Shown: positions 29,805-41,620, counted from the stretch's first letter. The stretch: 64,000 bases of DNA from Denitrificimonas caeni DSM 24390 (GCF_000421765.1 NZ_ATXQ01000002.1:434001-498000); one strand, 5' to 3'. Program-made: numbers and translations. Notes: generated from the sequence alone by a model not told the origin.

Positions 29805-32308
29805 CATTACTCGGTCTATTGAAACTGGCCAGCAAACAACTGCTGCGCGAACGCCGCACCTCCGAGCTGCGCATTTTGTTCTTTGCCTTAGTCATTGCCG
29901 TTGCCAGCAGCAGCACCATTGGCCACTTCGCAGAACGCTTACAAGGCGCCATGCAATTGCGCGCGGGCGAGTTTCTCGCCGCCGACTTGATTTTATCTGG
30001 TAGCGAACCAGCGCAGGCCGAGCAATTATCGCTTGTGCAAAATGCGCGTTTAAATAGCGCACAAACCCTGCAGTTTGCCAGCATGCTGGCCACCGAGGAT
30101 GGCATCCAGCTCGCCAGCGTTAAAGCCGTTGATGACCATTACCCATTACGCGGCGAACTGCGCAGTAGCACACAGCTTTACGGTGAAGAACTTAAAGGCG
30201 GCCGTCCTCAACCTGGCGAAGTCTGGCTGGATACGGAACTGCTGACCAGCTTAGCTTTGCAACTGGGCGACAGCGTTGAGATTGGCGCAGCGCACTTTAA
30301 TGTCAGTCGCATTCTGACCTACGAGCCTGACCGTTCTGGCAATTTACTGAGCTTTACGCCAAGAGCGATGATCAACCTCGCTGACTTGCCTGCCACTGAT
30401 ATATTGCAACCCGGCAGTCGCGTGAGCTATCGACAGCTGTGGAGCGGCGATGCCCAAGCCATAGACAACCTACGCAGCACCCTAGAAAAAAACCTGCTGC
30501 CTCACCAGCGCATTGAAGACCTAGAAGACGGCAATCAACAAGTCAGCAGCGCCCTTGAGCGCGCAGCCAGTTATTTAAACCTGGCCAGCTTAGCCGCTAT
30601 TTTACTGGCCGCAGTGGCAGTCGCTTTATCCGCCAGTCGCTTCGCGCGCCAGCGCTTTGATCAGGCCGCCTTATTGCGCTGCTTTGGCTTATCGCGCAAA
30701 CACACTCTCTGGTTATTTTGTTTGCAACTGTTGTTACTGGCGTTATTGGCCAGCGTCTTAGGCTCGCTAATTGGCTGGCTGGCACAATTTGCACTGTTTG
30801 AATTGTTGGCAGGGTTATTACCTAAGGACATTCCAGCCGGCAGCTTAAAACCTTTTGTCACAGGCATTGCCACCAGCGTGGTGATGCTCGCTGGTTTTGC
30901 CTTACCGCCTTTGATTGCCCTGGGACGGATTGCGCCACTGCGCGTGTTACGTCGTGATTTACTGCCGGTAGCGCCAGCCACTTGGTTATTGTATGGCAGC
31001 GTTTTGTTGGCACTGGCAGCTTTAATGTGGCAACTGAATCTGGATATACGCCTGACCAGCGCCTTGTTGGTTGGCGGCGGCGGTGCTGCTGTGGTGCTCG
31101 GCGCGGGGTTATTTTTCGGCTTAAAAAGCTTACGTTTCTGGTTGGCCAAACGCAGCCTAGCGTGGCGCTTAAGTCTTGGTCACTTGCTGCGTTATCCGCT
31201 CAACAGCGTCGGTCAGATTATGGCCTTTGCTTTGATTCTATTATCCATGGCCTTGATTGTTTTACTGCGCAGCGAATTACTGGATAACTGGCAAGCGCAA
31301 CTGCCTGAGCAAGCACCCAATCACTTTGCAATTAATATTTTGCCTGCTCAGCAAGCTGATTTTAGCGCAACCCTGAATAACATCAGCAGCAATACAGCGC
31401 CGCTCTATCCGGTTATTTTAGGGCGTTTAACCAAGATTAATGAGCAAGCCGCAACCGACTTGATTGATCCTGAAGCGCGCGTGATGCGTACCTTACAGCG
31501 CGACCTTAATTTGACTTGGACGGTTCAGCTACCTAAAGACAATGAAGTCGTCGCAGGACATTGGTGGTCGAGCAATTCAGCGGTTGCCCCAAGCGATGCG
31601 CCCTATCAGGTATCCGTCGAAAACGACTTAGCCAAAGAGCTTGGCGTAACCGTTGGCGACCGCCTGACTTTTCATATCGGCGGCAGCGATTACCCTTCAC
31701 AGATTGTCAGCCTGCGCACGGTAGACTGGAACAGCATGCAGCCCAACTTCTTTGTGATTTTCAATCCAGAGCAGATGGGTAACGCCGCGCACACCTATAT
31801 GACCAGTTTTTATCTGCCGGAGCACGCTGAGCAACAACGTATTGATTTAGCCAAAGCCTTTCCGAGCGTGAGCATTTTGCAAGTCGATGCAGTACTGCGT
31901 CAGCTGCGCGATATTCTTGCGCAAGTGACGTTAGCGATTGAACTGATTCTGCTGTTTGTGTTGGCAGCCGGCATTACCGTGCTGATCGCAGGCTTACACA
32001 GCACCCTAACTGAGCGTGTGCAACAAGGCGCACTGATTCGCGCGCTGGGTGCATCCCGCAAGCTACTGGTGCAATCACAACGTAATGAATTCGCGCTAAT
32101 CGGTGCCTGCAGCGGTCTATTGGCATGGTTAGGCTGCGAAATCAGCAGCCTCATGCTCTACCGCTTTGCTTTTGATTTAGCTTGGCAGCCACACCCTTGG
32201 TTGATTGTTCTGCCAGTTCTGGGCGCGCTGTTAATTACCGCGGTCGGCATGCTCGGTACACGTCAGGTGCTGCAGAGCAGCCCACTGCAGATTTTGCGTG
32301 GCAATTAA
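29795..32308 (+). CDS. FtsX-family ABC exporter permease (YbbP-like)
   Basis: An 837-residue inner-membrane protein with two FtsX domains and about ten membrane helices. An N-terminal helix (FFALVIAVASSSTIGHFAE) is followed by a large periplasmic part, then helices near 265-470 (LASLAAILLAAVAVALSASRF; LRCFGLSRKHTLWLFC) and at the C-terminus (LAIELILLFVLAAGITVLIAGL; GALIRALGASRKLL). The size and doubled layout match YbbP. It works with the overlapping upstream ATPase gene; the substrate is not known. Confidence 0.92.
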   Translation: MQLTLLGLLKLASKQLLRERRTSELRILFFALVIAVASSSTIGHFAERLQGAMQLRAGEFLAADLILSGSEPAQAEQLSLVQNARLNSAQTLQFASMLATEDGIQLASVKAVDDHYPLRGELRSSTQLYGEELKGGRPQPGEVWLDTELLTSLALQLGDSVEIGAAHFNVSRILTYEPDRSGNLLSFTPRAMINLADLPATDILQPGSRVSYRQLWSGDAQAIDNLRSTLEKNLLPHQRIEDLEDGNQQVSSALERAASYLNLASLAAILLAAVAVALSASRFARQRFDQAALLRCFGLSRKHTLWLFCLQLLLLALLASVLGSLIGWLAQFALFELLAGLLPKDIPAGSLKPFVTGIATSVVMLAGFALPPLIALGRIAPLRVLRRDLLPVAPATWLLYGSVLLALAALMWQLNLDIRLTSALLVGGGGAAVVLGAGLFFGLKSLRFWLAKRSLAWRLSLGHLLRYPLNSVGQIMAFALILLSMALIVLLRSELLDNWQAQLPEQAPNHFAINILPAQQADFSATLNNISSNTAPLYPVILGRLTKINEQAATDLIDPEARVMRTLQRDLNLTWTVQLPKDNEVVAGHWWSSNSAVAPSDAPYQVSVENDLAKELGVTVGDRLTFHIGGSDYPSQIVSLRTVDWNSMQPNFFVIFNPEQMGNAAHTYMTSFYLPEHAEQQRIDLAKAFPSVSILQVDAVLRQLRDILAQVTLAIELILLFVLAAGITVLIAGLHSTLTERVQQGALIRALGASRKLLVQSQRNEFALIGACSGLLAWLGCEISSLMLYRFAFDLAWQPHPWLIVLPVLGALLITAVGMLGTRQVLQSSPLQILRGN

Positions 32309-32327
32309 TCCTCCGCGATAGCAATCT

Positions 32328-32362
32328 ACGAACTGGCTTTGCACACGACACAGCCAGTTCGT
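32328..32362. terminator. Hairpin between convergent exporter permease and frmA
   Basis: A perfect 11-base inverted repeat (ACGAACTGGCT and AGCCAGTTCGT, loop 13) starts 19 bases after the permease stop. There is no T-run. A second imperfect hairpin lies near 32386-32416. Their position between convergent genes suggests transcript ends for both sides, but the lack of T-tract leaves this unproven. Confidence 0.5.
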
Positions 32363-32428
32363 CAGTCGCGAATACTTAGCGAGTCGCCCTGCCCTTATAA
32401 AAAGGACAGAGCGAGGCAATGAGACAGA

Positions 32429-33933
<1,505 letters not shown>

Positions 33934-34827
33934 ATGCTATATAACTGGGAAGGTATTGCTGAGTTTGTCACCGTGGCGGAAACACAAAGCTTTACCCTTG
34001 CGGCAAAGAAACTAGGGATATCAACCGCCCATGTCAGCCGACAAGTCAGTGATTTAGAATCACGTTTAGCCACCAAACTTCTACACCGCACAACCCGTAA
34101 AGTCTCAATCACCGAGGCCGGCACAATTTACTACCAACGCTGCCGTCAATTACTGGACGATTTGCAAGAAGCCGAGCATGCCGTTAATGATCTGCACAGC
34201 AAACCTACAGGCAAGCTCAAGATTACCGCACCTATTACTTTTGGCGAGCTGATCATTGCTCCGCTGATTAACAACTTCATCGCCCGCTATCCTGAGCTCG
34301 AAGTCGAACTGCAACTCAGCAATCAGAAAATGGATCTAGTTGCTGAAGGCTATGATCTGGGTATTCGCCAAGGACAACTGGAGGATTCCAGCATGATGGC
34401 TAAACGCCTGGCCACTCGTACGCTATTTGTCTGCGCTGCACCAGCCTATCTTGCAGCATTTGGCACGCCGACTAAGCTCACCGACCTCAATCAGCATAAC
34501 TGCTTGCAAGGCTCACTTGGTCACTGGCGCCTTCAGGACAACGGTAAAACACGCAATATCCACATCAACGGCAACCTACGCTGTAATAGCGGACGTGCAT
34601 TGGCTGATGCTGCTCTAAAAGGGCTCGGAATCGTACAACTACCAGGCGAATATGTGCGCGGCTATATCCGCAAAGGACAACTGCTGCCGCTGCTGGGAGA
34701 CTATTGCGCTCCTGACGAAGGTGTTTGGGCGATTTACCCGCATAACAAACACCTATTACCGAAAGTACGCATGCTCATCGATTATTTAGACCAAGAATTA
34801 TCCGGCAAATCTGATCTGGCTTATTAG
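33934..34827 (+). CDS. LysR-family transcriptional regulator
   Basis: A 297-residue LysR regulator. The N-terminal helix-turn-helix (EFVTVAETQSFTLAAKKLGI, then STAHVSRQVSDLESRLATKL) is followed by the ligand-binding domain (GKLKITAPITFGELIIAPL). The ATG at 33934 has AGGAG five bases upstream. It is divergent from frmA, the usual position for a regulator of that gene in Pseudomonas. The effector is unknown but the pairing suggests formaldehyde-related control. Confidence 0.92.
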   Translation: MLYNWEGIAEFVTVAETQSFTLAAKKLGISTAHVSRQVSDLESRLATKLLHRTTRKVSITEAGTIYYQRCRQLLDDLQEAEHAVNDLHSKPTGKLKITAPITFGELIIAPLINNFIARYPELEVELQLSNQKMDLVAEGYDLGIRQGQLEDSSMMAKRLATRTLFVCAAPAYLAAFGTPTKLTDLNQHNCLQGSLGHWRLQDNGKTRNIHINGNLRCNSGRALADAALKGLGIVQLPGEYVRGYIRKGQLLPLLGDYCAPDEGVWAIYPHNKHLLPKVRMLIDYLDQELSGKSDLAY

Positions 34828-35044
34828 CTGACTGCTCATAGTTCTTAGCGCGGCAACTCAATTAAAACACGCAACTAGAGGCTTGCAATGAGTGTAGAGA
34901 AGTCCGCCTACCTCTCAGCAAACCACCGACAGCGTCCTCATTTTTAGAAGCACTTTCGGTGTTACCCAACTGATGATGTTTTTTAGATTTTTCATGCCTC
35001 GCAAATTAAATGAGCACATACGCCCTGCATAAAAGCCCCCGAAC

Positions 35045-35758
35045 TCACTCTTGAGCTTCCTGCTCTTTTTCAAACTCACCCATTGCTTGCCAAAACAGCG
35101 TGCCTAAGAAAAAATCAAAAATCGGCAAGGTGATATTGAAATTAGCCTCTGCCATTTTATCGCGCTTATGATGAAGCACATGTAAATGACGTAACGCTCG
35201 CCAGCCTGGAATCACTAAAAACACCTTCTCAGCCCAATGGCCACGTGGGATGTGATAGCTAAAGTGCAGCACTTCGTAGAGTAAATAACCACTGATAGCA
35301 GCCGCGGCATAAATGCAGGCCACATTCATGCTGACCCATTCGCTGAGCAAATAAGCTGCAGGCAAAATCAAGCCAAAGATAAACGCAAAAATCAAATACA
35401 GCGGAAATAAAACAACTCGCCAATCTCTTACAGACTCATACGCCATGGCATTTTCTAAAAAGAAACTATGGTGATCGCCGGTATGGCGGCTATAGAACAG
35501 TTTGCCATATTGAGTTTTTCTGTGGCCGAGCCAGCGATGCGCATAATATTCGGCAAAGTTAACCAGCACTATCACCACAGGAAAGGTCAACCACTCCAGC
35601 AGTGTGGCAGATTGCAGTTGAGATAAAGCGTAGCCAATCACTGCTAAACCAACAGCCAATACACTAAGCATGTGCAGCCAACCACTGTAGTTCGCCGAGA
35701 TACCATCACGATATTGGCGACGGAATTTCATCATTGCTTCGAACGTCATTATTGCCAT
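35045..35758 (-). CDS. Fatty acid hydroxylase / sterol desaturase family protein
   Basis: A 237-residue membrane protein with the histidine boxes of the family: HRWLGH (near 86-91), HTGDHH (near 105), and HLHVLHHKRD near the C-terminus. These bind a di-iron centre that inserts oxygen into lipid chains. Several helices lie between (LFPLYLIFAFIFGLILPAAYLL). The ATG at 35758 has GAGAG upstream; the longer frame would add 26 residues. Substrate unknown. Confidence 0.85.
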   Translation of the reverse strand: MAIMTFEAMMKFRRQYRDGISANYSGWLHMLSVLAVGLAVIGYALSQLQSATLLEWLTFPVVIVLVNFAEYYAHRWLGHRKTQYGKLFYSRHTGDHHSFFLENAMAYESVRDWRVVLFPLYLIFAFIFGLILPAAYLLSEWVSMNVACIYAAAAISGYLLYEVLHFSYHIPRGHWAEKVFLVIPGWRALRHLHVLHHKRDKMAEANFNITLPIFDFFLGTLFWQAMGEFEKEQEAQE

Positions 35759-36053
35759 AGCGGACTCTCTTATTTTTATTCGCTTCAATACTCTGCCACA
35801 AGACAGAAGCTTTAATAAGAGCAAGGCTGCAAACATGCTTAGAGCAGGGAGCTATCGGCATTAAGTCAGCCGTGGATAACTTGCAAAGCTCAGCAAGAGA
35901 AGTGAGCCGGAGTGAGGTGCGACGCTAGAAGTCTCTAGCTCAAGATTCGGGTCAATAAAAATGAACCGTAGAAATAGTCCATTACAGTCAATCTCATGGC
36001 AAAGCTACTTAACTCGTATACAAACTCAGTCAGCAGCTTTACATGATTACAGC

Positions 36054-36302
36054 TTAGCTATAAAAGGCTTCAACCGTTCCTTTTAGCGTCACCATCAGTG
36101 GCTGACCGCGACGGTCTTTGGCTTTCGGCGAAGGGATTTTAACCCAACCTTCACTGATGCAATACTCTTCAACATCAGAACGCTCTTTACCGTTGAGTCG
36201 GATACCAATACTGTTTTCGAATATAGCTGCCACATGGTGCGGACTGCGAGGATTACCAGACAGTCGATCTGGTAAAGCGGGTAGCGTTTTAGTGTCGTTC
36301 AT
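36054..36302 (-). CDS. DUF3297 protein
   Basis: An 82-residue protein matching DUF3297: LPDRLSGNPRSPHHVAAIFEN, IGIRLNGKERSDVEEYCISEGWVKIP in parts, and VTLKGTVEAFY. Small, soluble and common in Pseudomonas and relatives; function unknown. About 295 bases upstream toward the desaturase gene end (35759-36053) have no gene. Confidence 0.85.
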   Translation of the reverse strand: MNDTKTLPALPDRLSGNPRSPHHVAAIFENSIGIRLNGKERSDVEEYCISEGWVKIPSPKAKDRRGQPLMVTLKGTVEAFYS

Positions 36303-36468
36303 GTTTGACCTGCCATAAATAAAAGTGCGCCATTCTAGACGTTATAGCGCTAGTGCTCAAGAAATGCTGCCTAGACACAGCAGTAGCGATAAAAAGTCGT
36401 TTAAGTATGCTCAGCATAGGCGCTAACGCAGCATTCCTGTCAACAAAATAAAGATCTCAAACCATTGC

Positions 36469-36828
36469 CTACGCTGCATGCGGCCCTGCTTTTTTTCGTA
36501 AAATAATGCACGCAGACAGGTAAGCGCAAGTTAAAAGCAGCAGAAAACTCATCGCAAACCGCTCGTTTCTGACGGACAGCATTACTTCAGAGTTCTTGTG
36601 CGCCAGCACAACGAACTCGGCAAGTTTTTGATCACGCTCACAAGCAAAGGTCTGATTAATTTGCTTAATCTGCGTGACAAATGGCTCACCAAAAAAAGCC
36701 TCGTTCATCTGTTTCGCTGTTTCTTGTGTGAATGCAGTGTTTAGAGTGCCATACAGCAGCGTTGTTATAACTATCAATGCAGTGGCTCCAAGCTTCGCCA
36801 AGCTTGGTTTAAGTGCGGCTAAAAACAT
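36469..36828 (-). CDS. Small protein with two membrane helices, unrecognised
   Basis: A 119-residue protein, not recognised. One helix lies near residues 12-32 (LGATALIVITTLLYGTLNTAF) and another near 88-108 (FAMSFLLLLTCAYLSACIIL), with about 55 residues between that probably face the periplasm. The ATG at 36828 has GGAG five bases upstream, better than the earlier TTG. It lies among other small unrecognised genes. Confidence 0.55.
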   Translation of the reverse strand: MFLAALKPSLAKLGATALIVITTLLYGTLNTAFTQETAKQMNEAFFGEPFVTQIKQINQTFACERDQKLAEFVVLAHKNSEVMLSVRNERFAMSFLLLLTCAYLSACIILRKKAGPHAA

Positions 36829-36999
36829 ACATACTCCGGTAAAAAGCGTCAACTCAAAGTGTTGTTTTGAAAAGCCCTGCAGCAACCAAGTCTTAAGGTA
36901 ATAAACCGCTGCAATAGCTTATGTTTCGGTCTGTACATAGAGCAGATATTTTACTTGTAAATACTGCAGAGATTGTCACCATCTCGATGACAACTGTGC

Positions 37000-37434
37000 C
37001 TAAGAGGCCTGCATGCTTAAGATGCGCCTAAGATTTTTAACGTCCTCAGCACTGACTCTTTTGAAAAGTTTGGTGTACTTACCCTCTTTTATTTGCACAC
37101 TACCTATCCAACCAGTACCAAACCATAAAACCAGCAACATGGTGTCATCACGACCTTTGAATACAACAGTATCGTTCGCCGACGGATAGGTTAGCCAGCC
37201 GGTGGTTAAGGCCATTTCCAGCTCTGTCTGCCATGACTGACTATATTCCTTGGTTTCTTCGAGAGCACTTGCTATAACCTTTTGATCGTTAATTCTGGAC
37301 TTGCCAATGTTGCAATTAGAACTGCCTTGGCAAATATTGATTTCTTGAATGTCTGTTTGCGCTGGGATATATAGAGTTTCTGATCCGCAACCAACCAAAA
37401 GCATCGTGACAACAATATATGTTAAAAATCTCAT
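37000..37434 (-). CDS. Unrecognised lipoprotein
   Basis: A 144-residue protein with a lipoprotein signal (MRFLTYIVVTMLLVGCGSE), C16 in the LVGC lipobox. The mature part contains CQGSSNCNIGKS and a beta-rich C-terminal half (TVVFKGRDDTMLLVLWFGTG). I start at 37434 because the signal peptide begins there and GGAAA stands upstream. No family recognised. The neighbouring gene at 37536 is on the same strand just upstream. Confidence 0.6.
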   Translation of the reverse strand: MRFLTYIVVTMLLVGCGSETLYIPAQTDIQEINICQGSSNCNIGKSRINDQKVIASALEETKEYSQSWQTELEMALTTGWLTYPSANDTVVFKGRDDTMLLVLWFGTGWIGSVQIKEGKYTKLFKRVSAEDVKNLRRILSMQAS

Positions 37435-37535
37435 AATGTTTCCATGTGTGTTTACACATTTAAAGAGGCGGGTTTTATCTATCCCAGTAAACAAACCAAA
37501 CGACTTCAATATCTTGCTAGAACCCTGAGTATGTC

Positions 37536-37862
37536 TCAATAGGGTCTGGGCGCCGTCCAGTTTCCTGGTAAAGGCGCAACACTACAGCGGTAAAAAATTA
37601 TAGTTTTTGAAATTAAAATTTCACTGCCCACTGGATATACAGATGCTAATTCAGGCGAGACATTGCATGCGCCAACACCGCCGCCAGTATAAGGAATAAT
37701 GTACCTGATATTACCGTTTTTAAATGTTTGAGAATAAATCTGCGTTTTATATTGATATGGAGGTGCTAAAATATCTGTCGCAATAATAATGGCACTGAAA
37801 AGAAAGGTAGACATTAAAATCAAAATTGCGTCGAGCAACTTGCTAGGTTTGCTGCTCACCAT
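37536..37862 (-). CDS. Unrecognised small membrane protein
   Basis: A 108-residue protein with one membrane segment near residues 9-29 (LLDAILILMSTFLFSAIIIA), then an extracytoplasmic domain with two Cys (GGGVGACNVSPEL and FYRCSVAPLPG) that could form a disulfide. It ends about 100 bases before the lipoprotein gene start and may be in one operon with it. No family recognised. Confidence 0.5.
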   Translation of the reverse strand: MVSSKPSKLLDAILILMSTFLFSAIIIATDILAPPYQYKTQIYSQTFKNGNIRYIIPYTGGGVGACNVSPELASVYPVGSEILISKTIIFYRCSVAPLPGNWTAPRPY

Positions 37863-37956
37863 AACGCTAATTCCTTAAGGTCATTTTAAGACTAAGACAG
37901 CACTGCACTACAAACAACTCAGTATGCGCTACTGACGGTTATACAACCGTAATTAT

Positions 37957-38376
37957 TTACGCAGCTGTGCGGCGCTGTTTTACGACATAGGTGAGTGTGC
38001 AAGCGAGGATTAATACGGTGAGCGCATAGCCGCTATACAGTATTAATTCGATCGAGCTAAAAGCTGTGTTGAAATCGACTTTTTCTGTTTCCATCAAGTG
38101 ACCGACAATACCCCACAGCGCACCGGTAATGCTGCAAATCACTAATGCAGGAATGTAAGTCGCTAAAATAATGGTGTGTGATGCCTTATGACTCTTCACT
38201 GCTATCAGTGCAGTAATAACATAGAGCAATGAGATGACTAAGGCGCTGAAAAATGCACCGACAGTCAGTGCCCAATGCGCAAGCGCTCGCTCGCCTAAAG
38301 TAGGCAAAGCGATGATTGTGAGTAAAAGCGCACAGACACCGATGCAAGATATTAGTGTGAGATTTAATTTGTGCAT
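37957..38376 (-). CDS. Four-helix membrane protein, unrecognised
   Basis: A 139-residue hydrophobic protein with about four membrane segments (LISCIGVCALLLTIIALP; AFFSALVISLLYVITALIAV; TIILATYIPALVICSITGALW; IELILYSGYALTVLILACTL). The ends are basic. No family recognised. It lies upstream of the 37536 gene on the same strand, 94 bases away. Confidence 0.6.
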   Translation of the reverse strand: MHKLNLTLISCIGVCALLLTIIALPTLGERALAHWALTVGAFFSALVISLLYVITALIAVKSHKASHTIILATYIPALVICSITGALWGIVGHLMETEKVDFNTAFSSIELILYSGYALTVLILACTLTYVVKQRRTAA

Positions 38377-38711
38377 AACACTCCATGTTTATGACTTTTG
38401 ACTAAGGTTCTGATTCTAACCCGTTTCAACAAGTAGAACTGACGACTAGAGTGGTTTTCCGAAGTAAAATAATAGGTTATTAATCAAAAAGTACGATTCA
38501 ATCTCTCGCAATTTGAAGCAACAAATCTATTAAATCGATCCATCTCCGGCGCCTAGAAACGATATTCTATGCACCATAGTATCGTCTTCAAAAGCGGTTA
38601 CATTGTTTCTATTTAGACACAAAAGTTTACTGTCACAGGCCGTTTAAAAGCAAAAACCGTTAAATTAAGCGCTACAGTAGTTTGCTCTTAAAGCCTGCAA
38701 TAGAATTTAGT
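38377..38711. other. Intergenic stretch without a gene
   Basis: About 335 AT-rich bases between the four-helix protein start and the exaC stop. A hairpin of ACGATA-TT-CTATG with CATAG-TATCGT near 38562-38590 stands here and could end the exaC transcript, although no T-run follows. Nothing else is seen. Confidence 0.4.
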
Positions 38712-40232
38712 TTAAAAGAACCCTAAAGGATTGATGTCATAACTGATCAACAAGTTTTTCGTTTGCTGATAATGACCCAGAATCATTTTGTGGGTTTCAC
38801 GTCCTACGCCTGATTTTTTATAACCGCCAAAAGCTGCGTGTGCAGGATACAGGTGGTAGCAGTTAGTCCAAACGCGACCTGCTTTAATACCCCGCCCCAT
38901 GCGATAGGCACGATTGATATCACGCGTCCACACACCTGCGCCTAAACCGTACTCGGTGTCATTGGCAATCTCTAAAGCTTCCGCTTCGTCCTTAAAAGTA
39001 GTGACAGCCACTACTGGACCAAAAATTTCTTCTTGGAACACGCGCATTTTATTGTGGCCTTTTAGCAGCGTAGGTTGGATGTAATAGCCTTGCGCCAAAT
39101 CACCCTCGAGCATCTCAACTTTACCGCCAGCGAGAAGCTCGGCTCCTTCGGCCTTGGCAATATCCATATAGGACATGATCTTCTCAAACTGCTGAGCAGA
39201 CGCTTGTGCCCCGACCATGGTTTCGGTATCTAGAGGATTACCACGGCGAATCTGCTTAATCTTCTTCATCACTTCAGCCATAAAAGGCTCGTAAATAGAC
39301 TCTTGAATCAAGGCTCGCGACGGGCAAGTACAGACCTCACCTTGGTTAAAGAAGGCTAATACTAAACCTTCTGCCGCTTTCTCGATGAACTTAGGCTCAG
39401 CATCCATAATGTCAGCGAAGAAAATATTCGGTGATTTACCGCCAAGTTCAACAGTGCTTGGAATAATATTATCAGCCGCCGCATGCATAATCCGCGAACC
39501 CACTGGGGTTGAGCCAGTAAAGGCAATTTTGGCAATTCGCGTACTGGTTGCTAAGGCCTCGCCTGCTTCACGGCCAAAGCCATGCACGATATTAAGCACG
39601 CCAGGCGGTAATAACTCGCCAATCAACTCCATCAGCACAGTGATCGATAAAGGCGTTTGCTCCGCTGGCTTGAGCACCACACAGTTACCTGCAGCGAGCG
39701 CTGGTGCCAGCTTCCACGAAGCCATCAACAATGGAAAGTTCCAAGGGATAATCTGCCCCACCACACCCAAGGGTTCATGAAAGTGATAAGCCGCAGTGTG
39801 CTCATCAATCTCCGCCGAAGTACCTTCTTGCGCGCGAATACAGCCGGCAAAATAACGAAAGTGATCGGCAGCCAAAGGCACATCAGCATTTAATGTTTCG
39901 CGAATGGCTTTACCGTTATCCCAAGTCTCAGCGACAGCTAATAATTCAAGGTTTTGCTCAATACGATCAGCAATTTTCAAGAGTACTAAAGCCCGCTCTT
40001 GCGCAGAGGTTTTACCCCAGGCTGCAGCTGCTGCATGCGCCGCATCAAGCGCTAAGTTAATGTCATCTGCGTTGGAACGCGGGAACTCGCCACAGTCAGC
40101 ACCGGTTACCGGCGTGGTGTTTTTAAAGTACTCACCGTTTACCGGCGGCACAAACTGTCCACCGACAAAGTTACCGTAGCGTGGCTTGATCGTCAGCAAA
40201 GAATTTTGAGTACCAGGTTGTGCATAAATCAT
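38712..40232 (-). CDS. exaC: NAD-dependent aldehyde dehydrogenase ExaC type
   Basis: A 506-residue aldehyde dehydrogenase starting MIYAQPGTQ, as in Pseudomonas ExaC (acetaldehyde dehydrogenase of ethanol oxidation). The catalytic Cys lies in [12 protein letters not shown], the general-base Glu in [11 protein letters not shown], and the NAD-contact [10 protein letters not shown] and [20 protein letters not shown] are present. The ATG at 40232 has AGG eight bases upstream. The quinoprotein ethanol dehydrogenase genes (exaA, exaB) are not in this window. Confidence 0.92.
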   Translation of the reverse strand: MIYAQPGTQNSLLTIKPRYGNFVGGQFVPPVNGEYFKNTTPVTGADCGEFPRSNADDINLALDAAHAAAAAWGKTSAQERALVLLKIADRIEQNLELLAVAETWDNGKAIRETLNADVPLAADHFRYFAGCIRAQEGTSAEIDEHTAAYHFHEPLGVVGQIIPWNFPLLMASWKLAPALAAGNCVVLKPAEQTPLSITVLMELIGELLPPGVLNIVHGFGREAGEALATSTRIAKIAFTGSTPVGSRIMHAAADNIIPSTVELGGKSPNIFFADIMDAEPKFIEKAAEGLVLAFFNQGEVCTCPSRALIQESIYEPFMAEVMKKIKQIRRGNPLDTETMVGAQASAQQFEKIMSYMDIAKAEGAELLAGGKVEMLEGDLAQGYYIQPTLLKGHNKMRVFQEEIFGPVVAVTTFKDEAEALEIANDTEYGLGAGVWTRDINRAYRMGRGIKAGRVWTNCYHLYPAHAAFGGYKKSGVGRETHKMILGHYQQTKNLLISYDINPLGFF

Positions 40233-40718
40233 AAGGTCAGCCTCATTATCTTCAATGCCAGCGCCAACCGCAGGCAAAGGTATGCTTCGATAATAACGGC
40301 TATAACCTTTAACAAAAGCCCAAGAACGCCTAAAACGACCTTACTTTAGTATTGGTATATCAAAAAGGATTATATGCAAAAAAAGGAGCCAAAACTGATG
40401 CAATCAAGCTTAAAAGCGCTATGTGTTAAGCATCAATTACTGAGAGAAATGCCTGGGCTATAGAGTGGAAGAGCAACTGCATTGCACAGTAGTGATCGTC
40501 CGCAGCAAAGACGTTACCAGAATATTGAGTCAGCCTTCTGCGCTACTGCATTTTTAAGAATGCAGCGCTTTTAGCGAGATCTCTCACATGTACTCGGCAG
40601 CAGAAATCTACCAAGCTTATCCTAAAACCTGAGAACTAAGCCTTAAACAACTGCCTTACTAAGGGGTTTATGCAAGACAGTTGAGCAACTCCAACCTGAC
40701 AAAAATCAGCGCGTGGGT
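40233..40718. other. Intergenic region upstream of exaC
   Basis: About 486 bases with no gene found. It should hold the exaC promoter on the minus strand. On the plus strand a 21-codon frame at 40398-40463 (MQSSLKALCVKHQLL...) has an excellent AAGGAG ribosome site but no recognisable product. The AT-rich block near 40340-40385 has promoter-like character. Confidence 0.35.
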
Positions 40719-40955
40719 TTAGCTGTCAGGCGCACGCAGAGCTTCATTGAGTTGATCGACAACCAACGCCCACTCGCCATCAGAACAAAGCATCTCTTTT
40801 AACAGCTGACGCTGCCCATCGTTCCAGAAATCAGCATCGAGCACATTCACTTCAGGCGCTAAACGATGCTCGCTAATAAAACGCGCAACCCCTTCAGGCG
40901 TTGCATCCAAACCCAACTGCAAAAACAAATTGGTCATACGTACTGTAGTAGGCAT
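40719..40955 (-). CDS. DUF2789 protein
   Basis: A 78-residue protein matching DUF2789: MTNLFLQLGLDATPEGVARFI, ADFWNDGQRQLLKEML and DGEWALVVDQLNEAL. The family is small, cytoplasmic and common in Pseudomonas; function unknown. I start at MPTTVR (40955), with GGAG nine bases upstream, rather than at the earlier in-frame ATG. Confidence 0.85.
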   Translation of the reverse strand: MPTTVRMTNLFLQLGLDATPEGVARFISEHRLAPEVNVLDADFWNDGQRQLLKEMLCSDGEWALVVDQLNEALRAPDS

Positions 40956-41204
40956 AAACGTGTTCTCCATATGTATTGCTTGCGCTATCAGCATAACCAT
41001 AAAACTGCGGTTTTGACATGACTTCTGCTATCGCTTTAAAGGCGTAGTAGCCTGCGAAAAATGACAGGCTGCTTGCATATGTAGAGATAAAAAGTCTAGA
41101 GAAGTTGCAGTAGTGATACTGTACTGACTAGATTGAACGAGCAGATACATCAGCACTTGTAGTGCGACTTTCACTTTTTTATAAAGACAAGCCAAGGAAG
41201 AATC

Positions 41205-41609
41205 ATGGAAAAAAACAACAAAAACACATTATTACTGGCAGTTGCATTCGTTATGTTATCGGCAACTGCACAAGCAGAAAGTCAGCGTACTGCCGAGTAT
41301 GATGCGTGCATGGACAGTGTTGACTACGGTGCATTAAAAAACTCACAGTGGGCAGCTTGCGCTGAAGAAGAACTGGCTCGCCAAGATGTCAGCCTCAACG
41401 CCGAATACAAGACATTAAGAGCAAGCTTATCTATGGAGCAAAAAGACGCCTTGCTCCAGGGCCAAAGAGCCTGGCTAAAATACCGCGACAGTTGGTGTCG
41501 TTTTACCGAGCAAGGCAATAGCGCACCTGGTGGGATCGTTAACTATGGTTTTTGTATGCTGGATTTAACCGATAAGCAAATTGAGCTGATTAAAGCTGAG
41601 CAACTCTAA
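41205..41609 (+). CDS. LprI-like (DUF1311) secreted protein
   Basis: A 134-residue protein with signal peptide (NTLLLAVAFVMLSATAQA) and the LprI/DUF1311 pattern: YDACMDSV, CAEEELARQDVSLNAEYKTL, LLQGQRAWLKYRDSWCRF and FCMLDLTDKQIELI, with four Cys that probably form two disulfides. Relatives inhibit lysozyme or bind peptidoglycan hydrolases. An AAGGAAG ribosome site precedes the ATG. A hairpin follows the stop. Confidence 0.85.
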   Translation: MEKNNKNTLLLAVAFVMLSATAQAESQRTAEYDACMDSVDYGALKNSQWAACAEEELARQDVSLNAEYKTLRASLSMEQKDALLQGQRAWLKYRDSWCRFTEQGNSAPGGIVNYGFCMLDLTDKQIELIKAEQL

Positions 41610-41620
41610 TTTGAATGACG

